From: Montifringilla adamsi
Taxonomy: Eukaryota > Chordata > Aves > Passeriformes > Passeridae
DNA: 64,000 nucleotides
Direction: 5' to 3'
NCBI GenBank assembly: GCA_017590115.1
Contig: JAGGNK010006448.1
Span: 2,959,987 to 3,023,986 of the forward strand
Position 1 is the first letter of the stretch; every line of letters begins with the position of its first letter. Of the stretch, positions 36,273 through 48,556 are shown piece after piece. Under the pieces are notes generated by a model that saw nothing but the letters and a program-made list of their open reading frames with translations, made no database searches and was not told the DNA's origin. Made by a program: the position numbers and the translations under genes.

Positions 36273-36856
36273 TTTGTCATTTTTAATCAAATTATCCAGA
36301 CTCACTAATAATCTTTTACTTTATTTGAGAATAGCTTGCCCTCTTAAATCTTCATGTTTGAAGCAAGCAATTCCATATAGTATATATGATTTATATTTAA
36401 ATTCTGTATTGGTTTATCAGCAAAATAAACCTTCTCTGGCAAAACCAGAAGTTGCCATGAAGTTTTTAGAAGGATATTAGAAATTAACTTTTTGTTTGTT
36501 TGTCTTTACATGGATATATCCTAAAAAAATTTATAATTAATGAATAAGGTACTAATCATTGCTAAACATGCATGAGATTATATGCTGTAATAAAGGAAAG
36601 CTTAATGAACAGCTCCCTCAAATGGCTGCAAATCTTTTCATTGAGTAAGGCTGAAATCAACATCTCACCTCAGCAAGACTGAAGACATTAAACAGCTCTT
36701 TGCTCTCCAGGTTGTGGACATCTTGTTTTCCTTACCTCCATTTTGCTCAGTTTAGGTATTAAGGTTATTTGTCTTTTTGTTTAATATAAGTTTTATTTTC
36801 AGGCCCTGTGTCTGAGGAAGCTTAGGCTGCCACAATGCAAAGTTATTATTTGATAA

Positions 36857-36887
36857 CTTAAATATGTTATTAAATAACACATTTAAG
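36857..36887. repeat. Inverted repeat, 15-bp arms, one mismatch
   Basis: Arms CTTAAATATGTTATT and AATAACACATTTAAG around a single base, with one mismatch. A third related word, AAATATGTTATTT, follows at about 36889-36901. Confidence 0.7.
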
Positions 36888-38551
36888 CAAATATGTTATT
36901 TACTTAAAACACATCTATTTCTCTAGATGTCTGAAAGCAAAGCTGACCATACACTTCCCTTTTTTCCAAAGTCTAGATTCTGAGAGACAGAATTCTGAGG
37001 GAGTAAATCTGAGTTTAAAACTTTCCTTTAAATCCTTGCCATAACTCACCTTATCCCATTTTCAACAAATTTGATTTTTGGAACTTCTCCTTGTTTAGGC
37101 ACTGGCTGTCTATGGGAGAACTTTCTGACAGCTGATGGGGAATAATGGGATATTTCTCTGCTTTACTGTGAGTCTTCTTGAAAACAGCTTTGCAGCAGAA
37201 ACAGTCTTTTTTAGAGTCTTCCTGCTTTTCAGGCTGATTTTAAGTCAGTCTGTCTCTGCATGTTTTTTGTCCAGCCTTAGTAACAGTGTGTTTATTTTCC
37301 TCAATCTTTTTGCTTTATTTGCAGTAGTGGTGTTTAAACTGTGTCTAAGGTGAGGGGGGACCCCCAGGCAAGTTTTGCAAAAGGAAACTAAGAAAAGCAG
37401 TGGGTTTAAATCTAGTGATTGTCTGTCACTTCTTTGGAATCTTTTCACAATCAACATATGAAGAAAATTTCAAACCACTGCTCAGTGCCACACTCATGTT
37501 ACATCCATGCTTTTTGCATGGGTAGGAATGACATAAAAAGCCTAACAAGCAGCTACCTATGCTCTGAATTTTCCTGCACAGAGCTGGACTCTGACCCTAC
37601 TGTCCTAGATGGGCCTGCAACAATTCACATCAGCCAAGCAACTGCCAGGGATTCATTTCTGCTGGATACAGATGTGGGGGAAATGTGTGGCACATAAACA
37701 TGAAAACAGCTATCCTGATCCACCAGATCCTGCAGAGTGTATATTGGCTTCTTATTACAGTAGGTTTTAGGACGTGAAGTGTATACTGGCACTTTTTTTG
37801 AGAATCAGCTGCAAAACTAATGTCATCCATATATGTCATCCATATTCAGCATTCGGAATCTCCATTGGATTGCTTTCAACATCATAAATTGACCATAGTT
37901 GCACTAACCCTAAGAGCCATTTAAGAACTTCTTCAGTATGTAAAATAACTCATACTGGTGTTAGGTTTCGTATGGTTTTGTTTTGTAAATTATTTGGATG
38001 GTTTGGGTTTTTGATGTGTTCTTGGCTGAGGGTTGAATACAGGATGATTTAAACTGCTCTTGTAATGGATGCATTGTAATATCTGGGTTGTAGTTCATGC
38101 CACTGACCATTCTGCATTACATAAAAACAAAAAATAGTATAGAGGATCAGAGCTGGGAGCTGAAGGTGTGCGAGAAAGTGTCTTCACAGGCTGCCAGACA
38201 ACAGCCTAGTGTCAAAATGGTAGCGTTCTGCTCTGTTGGCTTGTCTATTGCTTTATTTAATTTAAACATATTGGAGGTGTTTTTCTTTTGCTATGCATGG
38301 GATCAAAAGGCAGGAGAGACTGGAAAAGCAAAATCGTCATTGTGCACCTTTTTGTTTTGCAGAGATCCAAAGCTCTTAAAAAGCTGCTGTCAGAGCAGAG
38401 AAAGACTATTTGTTAAATATCTGTATGTCTCAGCTGCTATCATAACTATTGAAAATATCAGTACTATGGCCTTGAGGTGACAAGGGACCAAAGATTGAAA
38501 TGTATTTTATGAAATTATTTTTTTTCACTAAGCTGGGCCCATGTAATGTTG

Positions 38552-38571
38552 TTTTTTTTTTTTTTTTTTTT
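38552..38571. repeat. Poly(T) run of 20
   Basis: Uninterrupted T run; read on the minus strand it is a poly(A) tract, but no retroposed gene is recognisable next to it. Confidence 0.8.
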
Positions 38572-39635
38572 GAGGGTGAGCCACAACACCCAGAACAGCA
38601 CTTCTCTAAATTAAAATAAGGCTACCAGCAGAATAATTTCCTGAATTTGTACTGCAAAGATTAGATTGATAGAGTATGTACTGCTTTTGAGTTATTTTGC
38701 TCAGTATATAGCCCTTGCGTTTTTTAATTTGCTTATGGTTCATTAGTATGGCATTTAAACCAGTAGATTTAATGAGTTAGGTACTAAGGCCTGTGAGTTT
38801 ATTGAGGAGTAACACTTTCACAGTACATGCCATAATGTATGATGTACTAGTCTACATTAAACTGTGAGAAGGAAAGTGTTGAGGAGAGATTTGGGAAGCT
38901 TCAAAAGTTTTCTGCATTCGATTTTATGTCTATATTAATCCATTTGAAATCTCTCTTCTTCTAAACCCAGTCTTAAAGTAGGGAAAGATTATGAAGTTTC
39001 ATGCAATTGCAAAACTAACACTGAAAAGAGCTTTATTTCATTTCCTTTCAGTGTTTGCTTTGCAAAACATCATTGTCTCTTGAGAGGAAAAAAAAAAGAG
39101 TACTTGTACAGTTACGTATTCTTCTCCACTCAGCCTTTTGATCTCGTCTGCCTTTACTATTTTCAAAGTGCTCCAAGAGGCACACTTGAGACTGGGATCT
39201 CAGTTCTCGCATTTAAAACAACTTTTCTCCATTTAAGTAATTTAGTATGTATAGACATAGCAGAACAGATTTTAGTCCTTTGTGTGTCTGTTTCTTTTTG
39301 GGTTTTCTGTTAAATCGAGAGCTGACATGATGAGTGTCTAAGTTGCCTCACTAAGAAAAAAAAAAAGAAGTGAATTGAAGTCAGGGGATTGAAGTGAATG
39401 ACAGGTGAGCAAGATAAGTCAGAAATAGCAGTTTAAGTGAGTGACAAGAGAAGATTAAAAGATATAACTGAAGGTAACTGCCAACAACCCCTAGAATCTA
39501 GGACACAAGATGGTGCAGAATAAAGGAATTTTGGAGTAGAAATCAATTCAGACAAGTTGAAAGTCAAAGGGGATCTGCTGTAGTATTTCAGTATTTTTTC
39601 CAATAGGAAAAAAAACCCCAACATTTTAATACTTG

Positions 39636-39739
39636 ATGAGGAGAGGAGAGAAGAGAAGAGAAGAAAGAAGAGAAGAGAAGAGAAGAGAAGAGAAGAGAAG
39701 AGAAGAGAAGAGAAGAGAAGAGAGAGAAGAGAAGAGAAG
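39636..39739. repeat. (AAGAG)n microsatellite
   Basis: About 104 bp of the pentanucleotide AAGAG with few interruptions, purely purine on the + strand. It explains the low-complexity Ser/Leu/Phe open frame on the opposite strand at 39433-39810, which should not be taken as a gene. Confidence 0.92.
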
Positions 39740-40309
39740 CTTCTCTCAGACAAACAAGAAAAGTGAGAAGGAAGGAAAGTGAAGTGTTTGCAATAAAAAG
39801 GAGAGTTCAAAGGATTAAATGTTTATTCACAATAAAATGAAATTATAGTTGGTATCATTTGAGGATGCAGGATTGGGTGTAATTCAGAGGCAGAGGCCTT
39901 GGGGGCAACCCAGAACTGATTTTTGACTACCTTCAGTAGTGTAGTGAGTAGAATTCATAAAGCCTCCTTCTTCCTCTGTTTTTATTGAGCAGTCTGAGTA
40001 TTTCATAAATCCAAATGTAAGATTACATATATACTTTATATATATACTTCTGGTAATATACTCGGGAAGGCAACATGTTCCACTGACACTAGTGTAAGAA
40101 TTGCTAAAAAAAAGGATGCAAACCAAGAACAGGTGACAGTTTTGAGGGAGAGCCCTATCCTCCAGCCCTGCTCCTTCCTTCTTTCTGCCTAGGCTGACAG
40201 CAAACTCTAGTTAGAAACTGAATTAACACTTTTTGGAAGTTGTTAACAGAAGGTGGAGATGATGGGCTACTTACTGACACACTCACTTAGGCAATTTTCT
40301 TAACACACA
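39740..40309. other. Intergenic, no gene seen
   Basis: Includes a short TA run near 40028-40046. The 5' part of the following LTR could not be found here. Confidence 0.45.
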
Positions 40310-40833
40310 TCTGGGCACAGCCTGTGGAGAGCCCACACTGGAGCAGGGTAATCCTGAAGGACTGCCACTCATGGAGAGGACCCATGACTGTGCAGTTTTA
40401 AAGGACTGGATCACATGGAAGGGACTCCATGCTGGAGTAGGGGAAAAGTGTGAGGAGGAAGGAGCAGCAGAGAGGAGATGTTATGGACTGACCACAAACC
40501 TCATCCTCCTTCCTCCTGCCCTGTCTGGAGAAGTGGAAGAGGTAGAGATATTGGAATGAATAAATAAAGTTAAGCCTGGGAAAACAGGGGAGCAAGGATG
40601 CTGTTTTACTTTTGTCTGTTTCTCACCATCCAACTCTATATTAATTAGCAATGAATGAAACTACTCTTCCTCAAGTCTGTTTTGGTCATGATGGTATTTG
40701 ATAAGTGATCTTCCTGTCTTTATCTCAGCACATGGGCTTTTCTACCTCATTTTCTTCTCCCACCTGTTGGAGAGGGGGAGTGAGAGAGCAGCTGGAGGTG
40801 TGCCTGGCAGCTGGCCAAGTTTGACCCTCTACA
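40310..40833 (+). mobile_element. ERVL-type LTR, 3' part
   Basis: A run of phrases in the order known from the large avian ERVL-type LTR: GCCTGTGGAGAGCCCACACT, GGAGCAGG, AAGTGTGAGGAGGAAGGAGC AGCAGAGA, GACTGACCACAAACCTCATC, GAAGAGGTAGAGATATTGGA, AAGTTAAGCCTGGGAAAACA, GTCTGTTTTGGTCATGATGG, TGATCTTCCTGTCTTTATCT, GAGAGGGGGAGTGAGAGAGC, and a terminal TTTGACCCTCTACA. Two AATAAA signals lie at 40559-40568. The 5' part is missing or unrecognisable, so it is a truncated LTR. No internal viral genes accompany it. Confidence 0.75.
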
Positions 40834-43800
40834 GCTATATTGCCTGCAAATGTGAGCCAAGAGAAGACACGGGGTCAGATCCTTACCTGACGAGACTTGG
40901 CAGAGGTTGCTGTATTTCAAGAGTGATTCTGCTGACAGAGATCCCAACCTGTGATTTTTAAGTCTCACAGACCATGTAAATAATGATATTTAGTTGTTTG
41001 GAACAAGCTATATGTAAAAGTACTCAGGAGATGCAAGTCTGGGGTGTTTTGGTGGTTTTTTTGTCATGAAAAAGTAGAGTTGTAGTAGAAAGCTAGACCT
41101 ATTTTTTTTTTTCACAGCAAATAATCTCAGCTCTTCCCCGTGGCCTCTCCCCTGTGGTTATTAAATTCCCTGAACCGTTCTTCTGACTAAGATGTAATAC
41201 TGTTATGGAATTTTCTCTTTTCTGTTTGAATTCAGAATCAACATAGTAGGATACTACTTTTCACGATGAAGTGCAAATACAAAAGTGAGGAGCAATAATT
41301 TTTTATTGTTCAGCAAGAATATCTCTGCCTCCCACCGGCCTTCTTTCACCTTCTCCATGCGTTCTTTTCCCCTGGAGATTTATGACACCATAAATAGTAA
41401 CCTTTTGTTAGCTGGCATTGTAATTTTTTTATTGCTAGATTTCTTTAGTTGCTGGGTTTCTGTAGGTGTTGGACAAGTTAATGGCTATTTTTTTCCAGTA
41501 GGGACCTCTGTAAACTTGAAAGCAGACATAATATATAGGGGAGTGGAAAACAGGCCAGTCAAATGCAGAGTGCATGCTAGCTACCACTCAGCCTTTTTAG
41601 AAGACTGCTGCAGAAAAGAGCAACAGCATTAACTAAGAATCACTCCCTCCTTCTCTGCAGTCACCAATCCAAAAGCAATGTGCTGCTTTTGAGAGCTGTG
41701 CAGGCTCAGGGGTGGCTTTGCATGAGCAGCAATTGCATTTTGAATGGGAAAGCTGCATTTCATGTCTGGAACTTGTACCCACAAAATAAACCTCCTCTAC
41801 CCACACGAGAAGGTAGTGTGAAATCCAGGTTCACCTAAAACTGAACTTCAGTCACCAATTAGCTCCTGAAATTTCTGACCACTGCCTTTCTGATCTTCTT
41901 TGGTGTGCTCAGCCAAGAGTTATGAAAACACTAACTTTGATAAGTGAGGACCTGGCCCTTTTTTTCATACTGAGGGGATAAAAAAGGATCATGGCAGGAT
42001 TATAATCAGAGGTGGAACATCGTATGACAATGATAAGAGATATCCAGATCTCAACTTTTTCCACAGCTTAATAAGAATCACAGAAATCCTTCAGGAGAGT
42101 ACATGGTCCAAGTAATAGAAATAGATCTGGTCTATTGAACACAGCACAATGTATGTGCTTTTAGCTTTTGAGGGCTTTATATTTCCCCAACAGCATTTTA
42201 ATGTTTCCATCTGTTAAGGCTCTCTCTATCTGTATGGATGTTACCCCCAAACTACTTGTTTCACAGTCAAGAAAAGCTAAAAAATGTAACCGGATCCTAC
42301 TAAAAAGTGGGTTGAAGTAGGGTTTGACTTAGCCACTCTTTGTATGTTAAGAGGCTAAACCAGAGGAAATGTTTTCAACTCATTGGAATGAGAGTTTCTT
42401 AATTTGTGGTTGCAGCCTAATGGTGATAAGGGTTGTAAATATTACAGTGTATTTCTGGAATAACCCAGTGGGACCACTGACCGAATACTGAACTTTTAAA
42501 TTACGGAAATACCTTTTGAAAAGTACAAGTAATGCAAATTTATGCAAATTAGAGTGAAAGTTTAGCCCAAGATGTAAGAATTCCTTTAAAACCTTTTGGT
42601 TAATTGATTGGATTATCCTCTCAGTTACACTGCAGTAACTCGAGTTTCCCTTCAGTAACATAAGGCGGATGTTTGCCTCTGACACAGACGGACCTCCTGT
42701 GTGAACAACAGGCTCAGACCTTGAGACCTTAATTTTACTAATCAATCCAAGACCCAACTCTAATTTACCATCCTGAAGCAAAACCAAATCCACCAGAGAT
42801 AACTCTAGATAATGCTCAGACTTTTCTTTTTGTTGTTTTTGCTGAAGAGATGAAAGAGCTCCATTAATTTCTTTAATGAACAATAGGAGATTGTTTCAGT
42901 AAATGCAAGTCCTGAGTAACTGAACTCAATCAGAGCCTCTTTATAATACACTCTTCTTATAAATATACAATCTACATACAGTGCACTCAAAAATTGATAG
43001 CTCAGGGAAAGCCTTAAAATCACATTTCAGTATCATAAGGCAGGAGCACACAATTCAGAAGTTACTGCAATGGACATATATAGTAATTCAAACCTCTAAG
43101 CAAACACAATTTAAAAATAAAAATAAAATCACTGTGTGATTATCTGACTACTATTAAAAGAGTGCTAGAATCTATTTTTCTATTCAGGCTTTGCAAACTC
43201 ACCCCATTGCTATGTTTTGGTCAGAATGAAATATACCTGATGGTCAGTGGTGGTGGTTGACCTTGGCTAGACTCCAGGTGCTTATTAAGCCACTCTATCA
43301 CTCCCTCAGCAGAACAGGGTGGGGAGATTGTAAGATGAAAAAAAACCTTCTGGGTCGAGATAAAGGCAGTTTGCTAACACAAAAGTGAAGGTCATGCTCT
43401 CAGAAACAAAGGAAAAACCCCAAAGGTTTTATTCCCTACTTTCCTTCAGCTTCAGCACACTTTGCAGTTGCTCCAAAACACAAATGTAATTGGTATCAAA
43501 TGTTGGCCTTTCCTTCTCCTTTCTCTTGGCTTTTATATCTGAGCTGACACCATGTGGTACAGAATATCCCTTTGCTCAGTTTGGGCCACCTGTCCTGGCT
43601 GTGTCCTCTCACAGGATTTTGCCCACCCCTCTCCTACAGGTGAGGGTGAAACATTGGAGAGAGGGCAGTGATGCAGTGCCAGCGCTGCTCAGCAGTGGCC
43701 AAAGCACTGGGGTGTTACCAGCCCCTTTGCAGCTACCAATGCAAAGCTCAGCACTGGGAGGGCTGCTCTGGGGAAACGAGCTCCATCTCAGCCTCACCCA

Positions 43801-44782
43801 ATGCAACCTTATTGATATTCCAGCTGGAAAAAGCATATAGATAGGAGGTTCATGCAAAAGTACCTCCTTCCAGAAAAATTTATCTAGGTTTCTCAAGCTT
43901 AGCAACCAAGGTCATGTTTATAGCCTTAGCACCAGGGTCAAGTTAATATCAGTGTTGTGGTAGTCTTCAATCTTGATTGAAGCAAATGAAAGATTTCTGT
44001 GGTTATAGTTCCAAATTGCAATTCTTACATATACCAGACATATATTCTCAATTTAATAGGACCTGAAATCATAGTACTATTTCTTCATAACAAGATATCT
44101 GTCAAAATTACATCACTCACTGCAAAGAAGTTTTTATCCGGCTTCAAGAAAAACATAAGGTACAATGCCTAGAAAAGAATTATGCATAATTAAAGGGGGA
44201 GAACAACAGGTATTCAGTCCTCTGGGAGGGTCTTTCTGCCTCTCAGATGATACTCAATATTTTTCCATTCCAAGTAAATATTAAGATTAGAATATGCCTG
44301 GCAGTGCAGGTGCTATCCAAATAAGTGTGAAAACAGAGTTCGTGCTCACACATGTTTAGAGACAAGCTGCTAAAAAACCTGGAGGGGGAAGGTGTCAAAG
44401 CTTTGGTTTTGTGACACTGAGAATTACAGGATTTACCAGCCAGGGTCAACAATAAAGCACAGGTAAATTAACAAACAGGTGTAGCCCCAGGTCACTTCAG
44501 TTCAGTCAGGGGTGAGAAAGCATGCAGGGAGCAGGTTTCTGGGCAGGTCCAACAGCCTCCTGCTGCCCTCCTTGCCCGCTCTCGAGTTGCCCAATGGGCA
44601 GGATGAGTAGCCAGTGAAGACTAAAAGGAACCCTGTTAGTGCAGAGATATCTCACAACGGGAGACAACAGAACCAGACACAGGTCCCTGAGGTGGATTGA
44701 CTTTTTGAAGGATCCTACCCCAAACCATTTAGCAGCAACCTTTTGGGTTTAAGTGGCCCTCAGCAGCTTAAGGGTAGCTAAG

Positions 44783-44822
44783 AAATAAATGTATGTGTGC
44801 TTAAATAAATGCATGTGTGCAT
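44783..44822. repeat. 20-bp tandem duplication
   Basis: Two adjacent copies of AAATAAATGyATGTGTGC plus two bases, differing slightly; a simple replication slip. Confidence 0.85.
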
Positions 44823-47800
44823 CTATGTCTTCAAAATAACTTTAACTTTTCTTCAACTTCTGTACTTTGTCAATGTAAAAAAAATCTGCAAATTTAGAAG
44901 CCTTTTGTCATGAACAAGACAAGTGTATTCTTCCTCAAGCTTCCCTCCAACATTATCATGTGCAAGTATGTAAAAAAAAAGTTTTTGCTAGGATGCCAGA
45001 AATCATTCTCTTAGGATTCCAATACACATCCAAAGATTTCACCTGCTCTTGTTCCTGTTTGTATTCATTTGAAGGATTACCATCATATTTATCATCCAGA
45101 GCACATAGGGGCTAAATCCTGCTTTATTTTTTGAGACAGTAATGTGAAATAGACATACTTGAAGATACAGAGGATTATGGCATATATTTCATGTACTCAT
45201 CATATATAATTAAGGTAATGGTATTCTTTTCCTTCCGCATTTTAACTAATAGGACATCTCTGGGCTGTATTTCCAACATTTAAGGTGGTTTGGGACAAAA
45301 TTTTGTCCTCTCCATAAATTTCCAATTAAGACAGGTTTTTGTGTTTAAAATCCACAGAACTTAAAGGACTCCTCTTGCTCTGTAGGCCCTAGTCAGATCA
45401 TGCTGGGATTGAATCCTTTGATAAACATTTCCTTTTCAGGCAGGGCTTCATACCCCTGGATGCAGAAATCTCAAAACTGGACACCCAGCTGTGAGTTATG
45501 CATCCTGCCAGCTCCTTTTAATTTCTGTGGAGTGAAACAGATTTTTAGGAGGGTAGTTTGTAAGATCTCTGTTATATATTCCCAGGAGACATTGTATGTC
45601 ATCCTAATAAAGATATTATAGGGCATTTGGAAGAAGTCTTGCTTTTCTCCATAAACTATGGGAATAGTTGATTTATAAATTATTGCTTGCTCTTCCTTCA
45701 GATATTTGAAAGTGAAAAAAATATGTGTGAACAGGTATGGATACTTGCAAATTTTGCTTAATTTACCCCATAGTGTAAGGCACAGTGTAAAATAAGTATT
45801 CAGGGCCTGAATGGTAGCTATTTCATGCAGGAATCTTCATCCATGAATCTCACAAAAACAAACCTGTACCCAAATCTTCCATCTTAAGCAAGGCATTAAT
45901 TTTTAAACTTAACTGGTAAGGAAACAAGAGCAATTGGATGATGGTCATTCTCCTACCCACTTTTCCTCCCAGATATGAGTACAGAGTAAGTTCAGAGAGG
46001 GTGCAAATGCTGTAATATGTATCTCTACTGTTGTGCTGGAACTTACACATTCTCCTGGGAGTCCTTTATTAAAACTCTTTCAATAGATTGAAGAAATTAA
46101 TTTCCATACATCAGCATTTATTCCAGGCCAGATATGATCTGTGCTTCATAAAAATACTTCTGCAAAACAGCTTTCTTTCTTTGGGACAGAATCAGTTTGC
46201 CATAGAAAAGACAATAGAAATACACAAACAGCAGGAATTTCAATAGTTAATTGTATGCATTAAGTATTATAACATAGCTCTGTCTTTAAGTAATAACTGA
46301 AATTTTGTTGCTCATTCAAATATTGTTAATGTGTTCTCATTAGCCATGTAGCTGCAGTGCATTTTCTTTCGTTGGTGTGTGACGATGAGAATGTGCTTCA
46401 TTAGCTGGAAAAAATTGTTGACAGCTGTAGGATCTATGGAAGAATACAAATATGCATCGATCAAATTTAGATTCACAGGCTTGAATAGTATGTCAAAAAA
46501 AAAGCCCATGCTGAGGAATTAAAATGAGACTGAAAGAAGTTCTAAAGAGTGAGATTACCGAAGGAGTTTTGCCTGTTCTAGCTTTCCTTGCAGTGGTGCA
46601 CAAAAAAAAATAATTGGAAAATTACAAAAGAAGACTTTTTTTCCAAAATAATATTCAAATATTTCTTTTAGTAAGATGCAGCAGTATGGAACTTATTCAT
46701 GGGTGAAGAACTAAATAAAGAGAAGAAGTGTAAGCAAAGCAATTTTCTTTTTTGATGAGATTTGAAGAACGTGAACATATTTCCCATCTTTCACTCTGTT
46801 TGTTTCCATGAGATCATCTATTTATGAAACCAAAATGAGCAGGTGAGAGAAACTGGGAAGTTTTCCACTGCAGTTCCAGATGGCTTTTCAAGATATAGAC
46901 ACTGTGGCATGGATTTCTTGAAGATGATTTTCAAATTAGGGCTGGGGATCCTAGAAATTTTAAGTTGGAATTTTTCTGTACATAAGGTCATGGGTGTTTA
47001 TGGAAGTTTGCTGTGCCTGTGTACTGCAGAGAGAAAACTGCTTTATTATGAACTGTCACAGTATTAGCTGACACATCTTTACAACCTCATTTATTGCCAG
47101 TGCCACAGAAGTTTATTGTGTTCTTTGGGCTGATGAAATGTACAGAAGTTCTAAAGGTGCAAGGTACAATACTATAGATGGAAGAAACAGCTGTTTAATA
47201 TTTGCTGCAAAATTTTCTCCATTGACATGCAGGCTGGCAAGAGGGGGTGTTCAGGAAAAGAAAGTGAACATTTTTTTGAGAAATATTAAGCTAACATTAC
47301 AGAAAACTCCTGTAAATCTCCAAAGTATCAGAACAAGAAAAGATGCAGCTGAAGTTGTGTCGAGAGCTTCATCGTCTTACATAATTCTGTGTGTGAATGC
47401 GTAAAGAAAATAAGTAAAGAAAATTATTTTAAAAAAAGATTAAATCATCAGAGGTTATCTTGGAAATGGTAGGAGAAGCATTACAATTGCACATGCATAG
47501 AAGTTCTAAAAGCTGCCCTCTAGTCCTTTGACAGGTGGACACAAAATATCACCATATCCTATTTATTTTTTGTCTTTGTGGTGCCTCTATTTGCCTTCAG
47601 GTGTTTCCTACTGAGGTCTGTTATTTCTGAGCAGACACCAACCCTAGGTGCAGTCAGAGTGAGCAGACGCATAAAAAAGATAAACAGATGGGTGGTTATT
47701 TGAAAACATATGCTCTATTTTTTCTGATAATGGCAGTTTTGCTGTTCTGGCATGCTGCAGAGGGCACAATGGTGCATGTCCTCTGTAGAACGGTCTCACT

Positions 47801-48486
47801 CCAAGCTGAGCACTCAACAGGCCGGTTTCTCTCAGAAATACAAGTTCAGGAGGGATTTAAGCTGTCCTGGGATAGTGAAGCTGTTACTTAATAGGGGCAG
47901 CACAGCCTCCTGGTCTTCTCCTACTCTAGCTGTGCACTGTGTGTTTGGCTCCCACCACCTGTGCTATGACAGAGCAGCTGCTCAGGACATGTTCGAGGCC
48001 AAGAGTCTTCTCCTCCAGAATGCTAACAAAGAGACAAACTCCTCCACTTCCAAGTGTAGCCATCATGATAATCCCTGAACAATCAGCTTCTCTCCCCAGC
48101 ATATGGCAGAATGGTTCTCAGTGTGAAAGACACCTCATCTGCCACTTGCTTCTGAAGGGGGGAATATGGAAGAACACGTGATGTCCATTCTTAATGACAT
48201 GTCTGGATGTAAGTACAAAATCTTTTGGAAATGCACATATTCTTGTCAAAGGTGGAACAGGCAGAATATTGGGAGATCTCATGGAATAGACAGTATGCAG
48301 CAAGCAGTTTTGTCTCTGGCAGCTCATGTGAGAAGGGAAGTACTGCTCCTGTCTCAACATTCTCAAAAGCAGCACACCAGACTGTGCAGCAGAGGAATGA
48401 GAGAGGGATAGGGATGAAAGCACAATAAAATCTTCAGGAATAGTGATAACTACTTTACCTTCCTAGTTACCTCATCCAACTGGGTT

Positions 48487-48556
48487 TCTTTTCTTTCTCT
48501 TTTTTCTTTCTTTTTATTTTTTCTTTTGCTCTTCTTTCTTTGTTCTTTTTCTTGAA
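48487..48556. repeat. CT-rich low-complexity tract
   Basis: About 70 bp almost entirely of C and T with recurring TTTCT words; degenerate polypyrimidine microsatellite. Confidence 0.8.

Larger units (their letters stand above)
34761..39635. other. Intergenic, no gene seen
   Basis: About 4.9 kb, AT-rich. It contains an A-run near 35065-35080, short palindromes at 36249-36272 and 36857-36887, and a T20 run at 38552-38571. A 127-codon open frame at 38097-38480 (+) has no recognisable domain. Confidence 0.5.

Noticed and set aside
38097..38480. 127-codon + frame as a small gene
   Set aside because: No recognisable domain, no promoter or splice context, composition like the surrounding non-coding DNA.
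39433..39810. 125-codon minus-strand frame rich in Ser, Leu and Phe
   Set aside because: It is created by the (AAGAG)n microsatellite.
42070..42095. Reverse CR1 end suggested by AATCACAGAA
   Set aside because: The following sequence does not continue as CR1.
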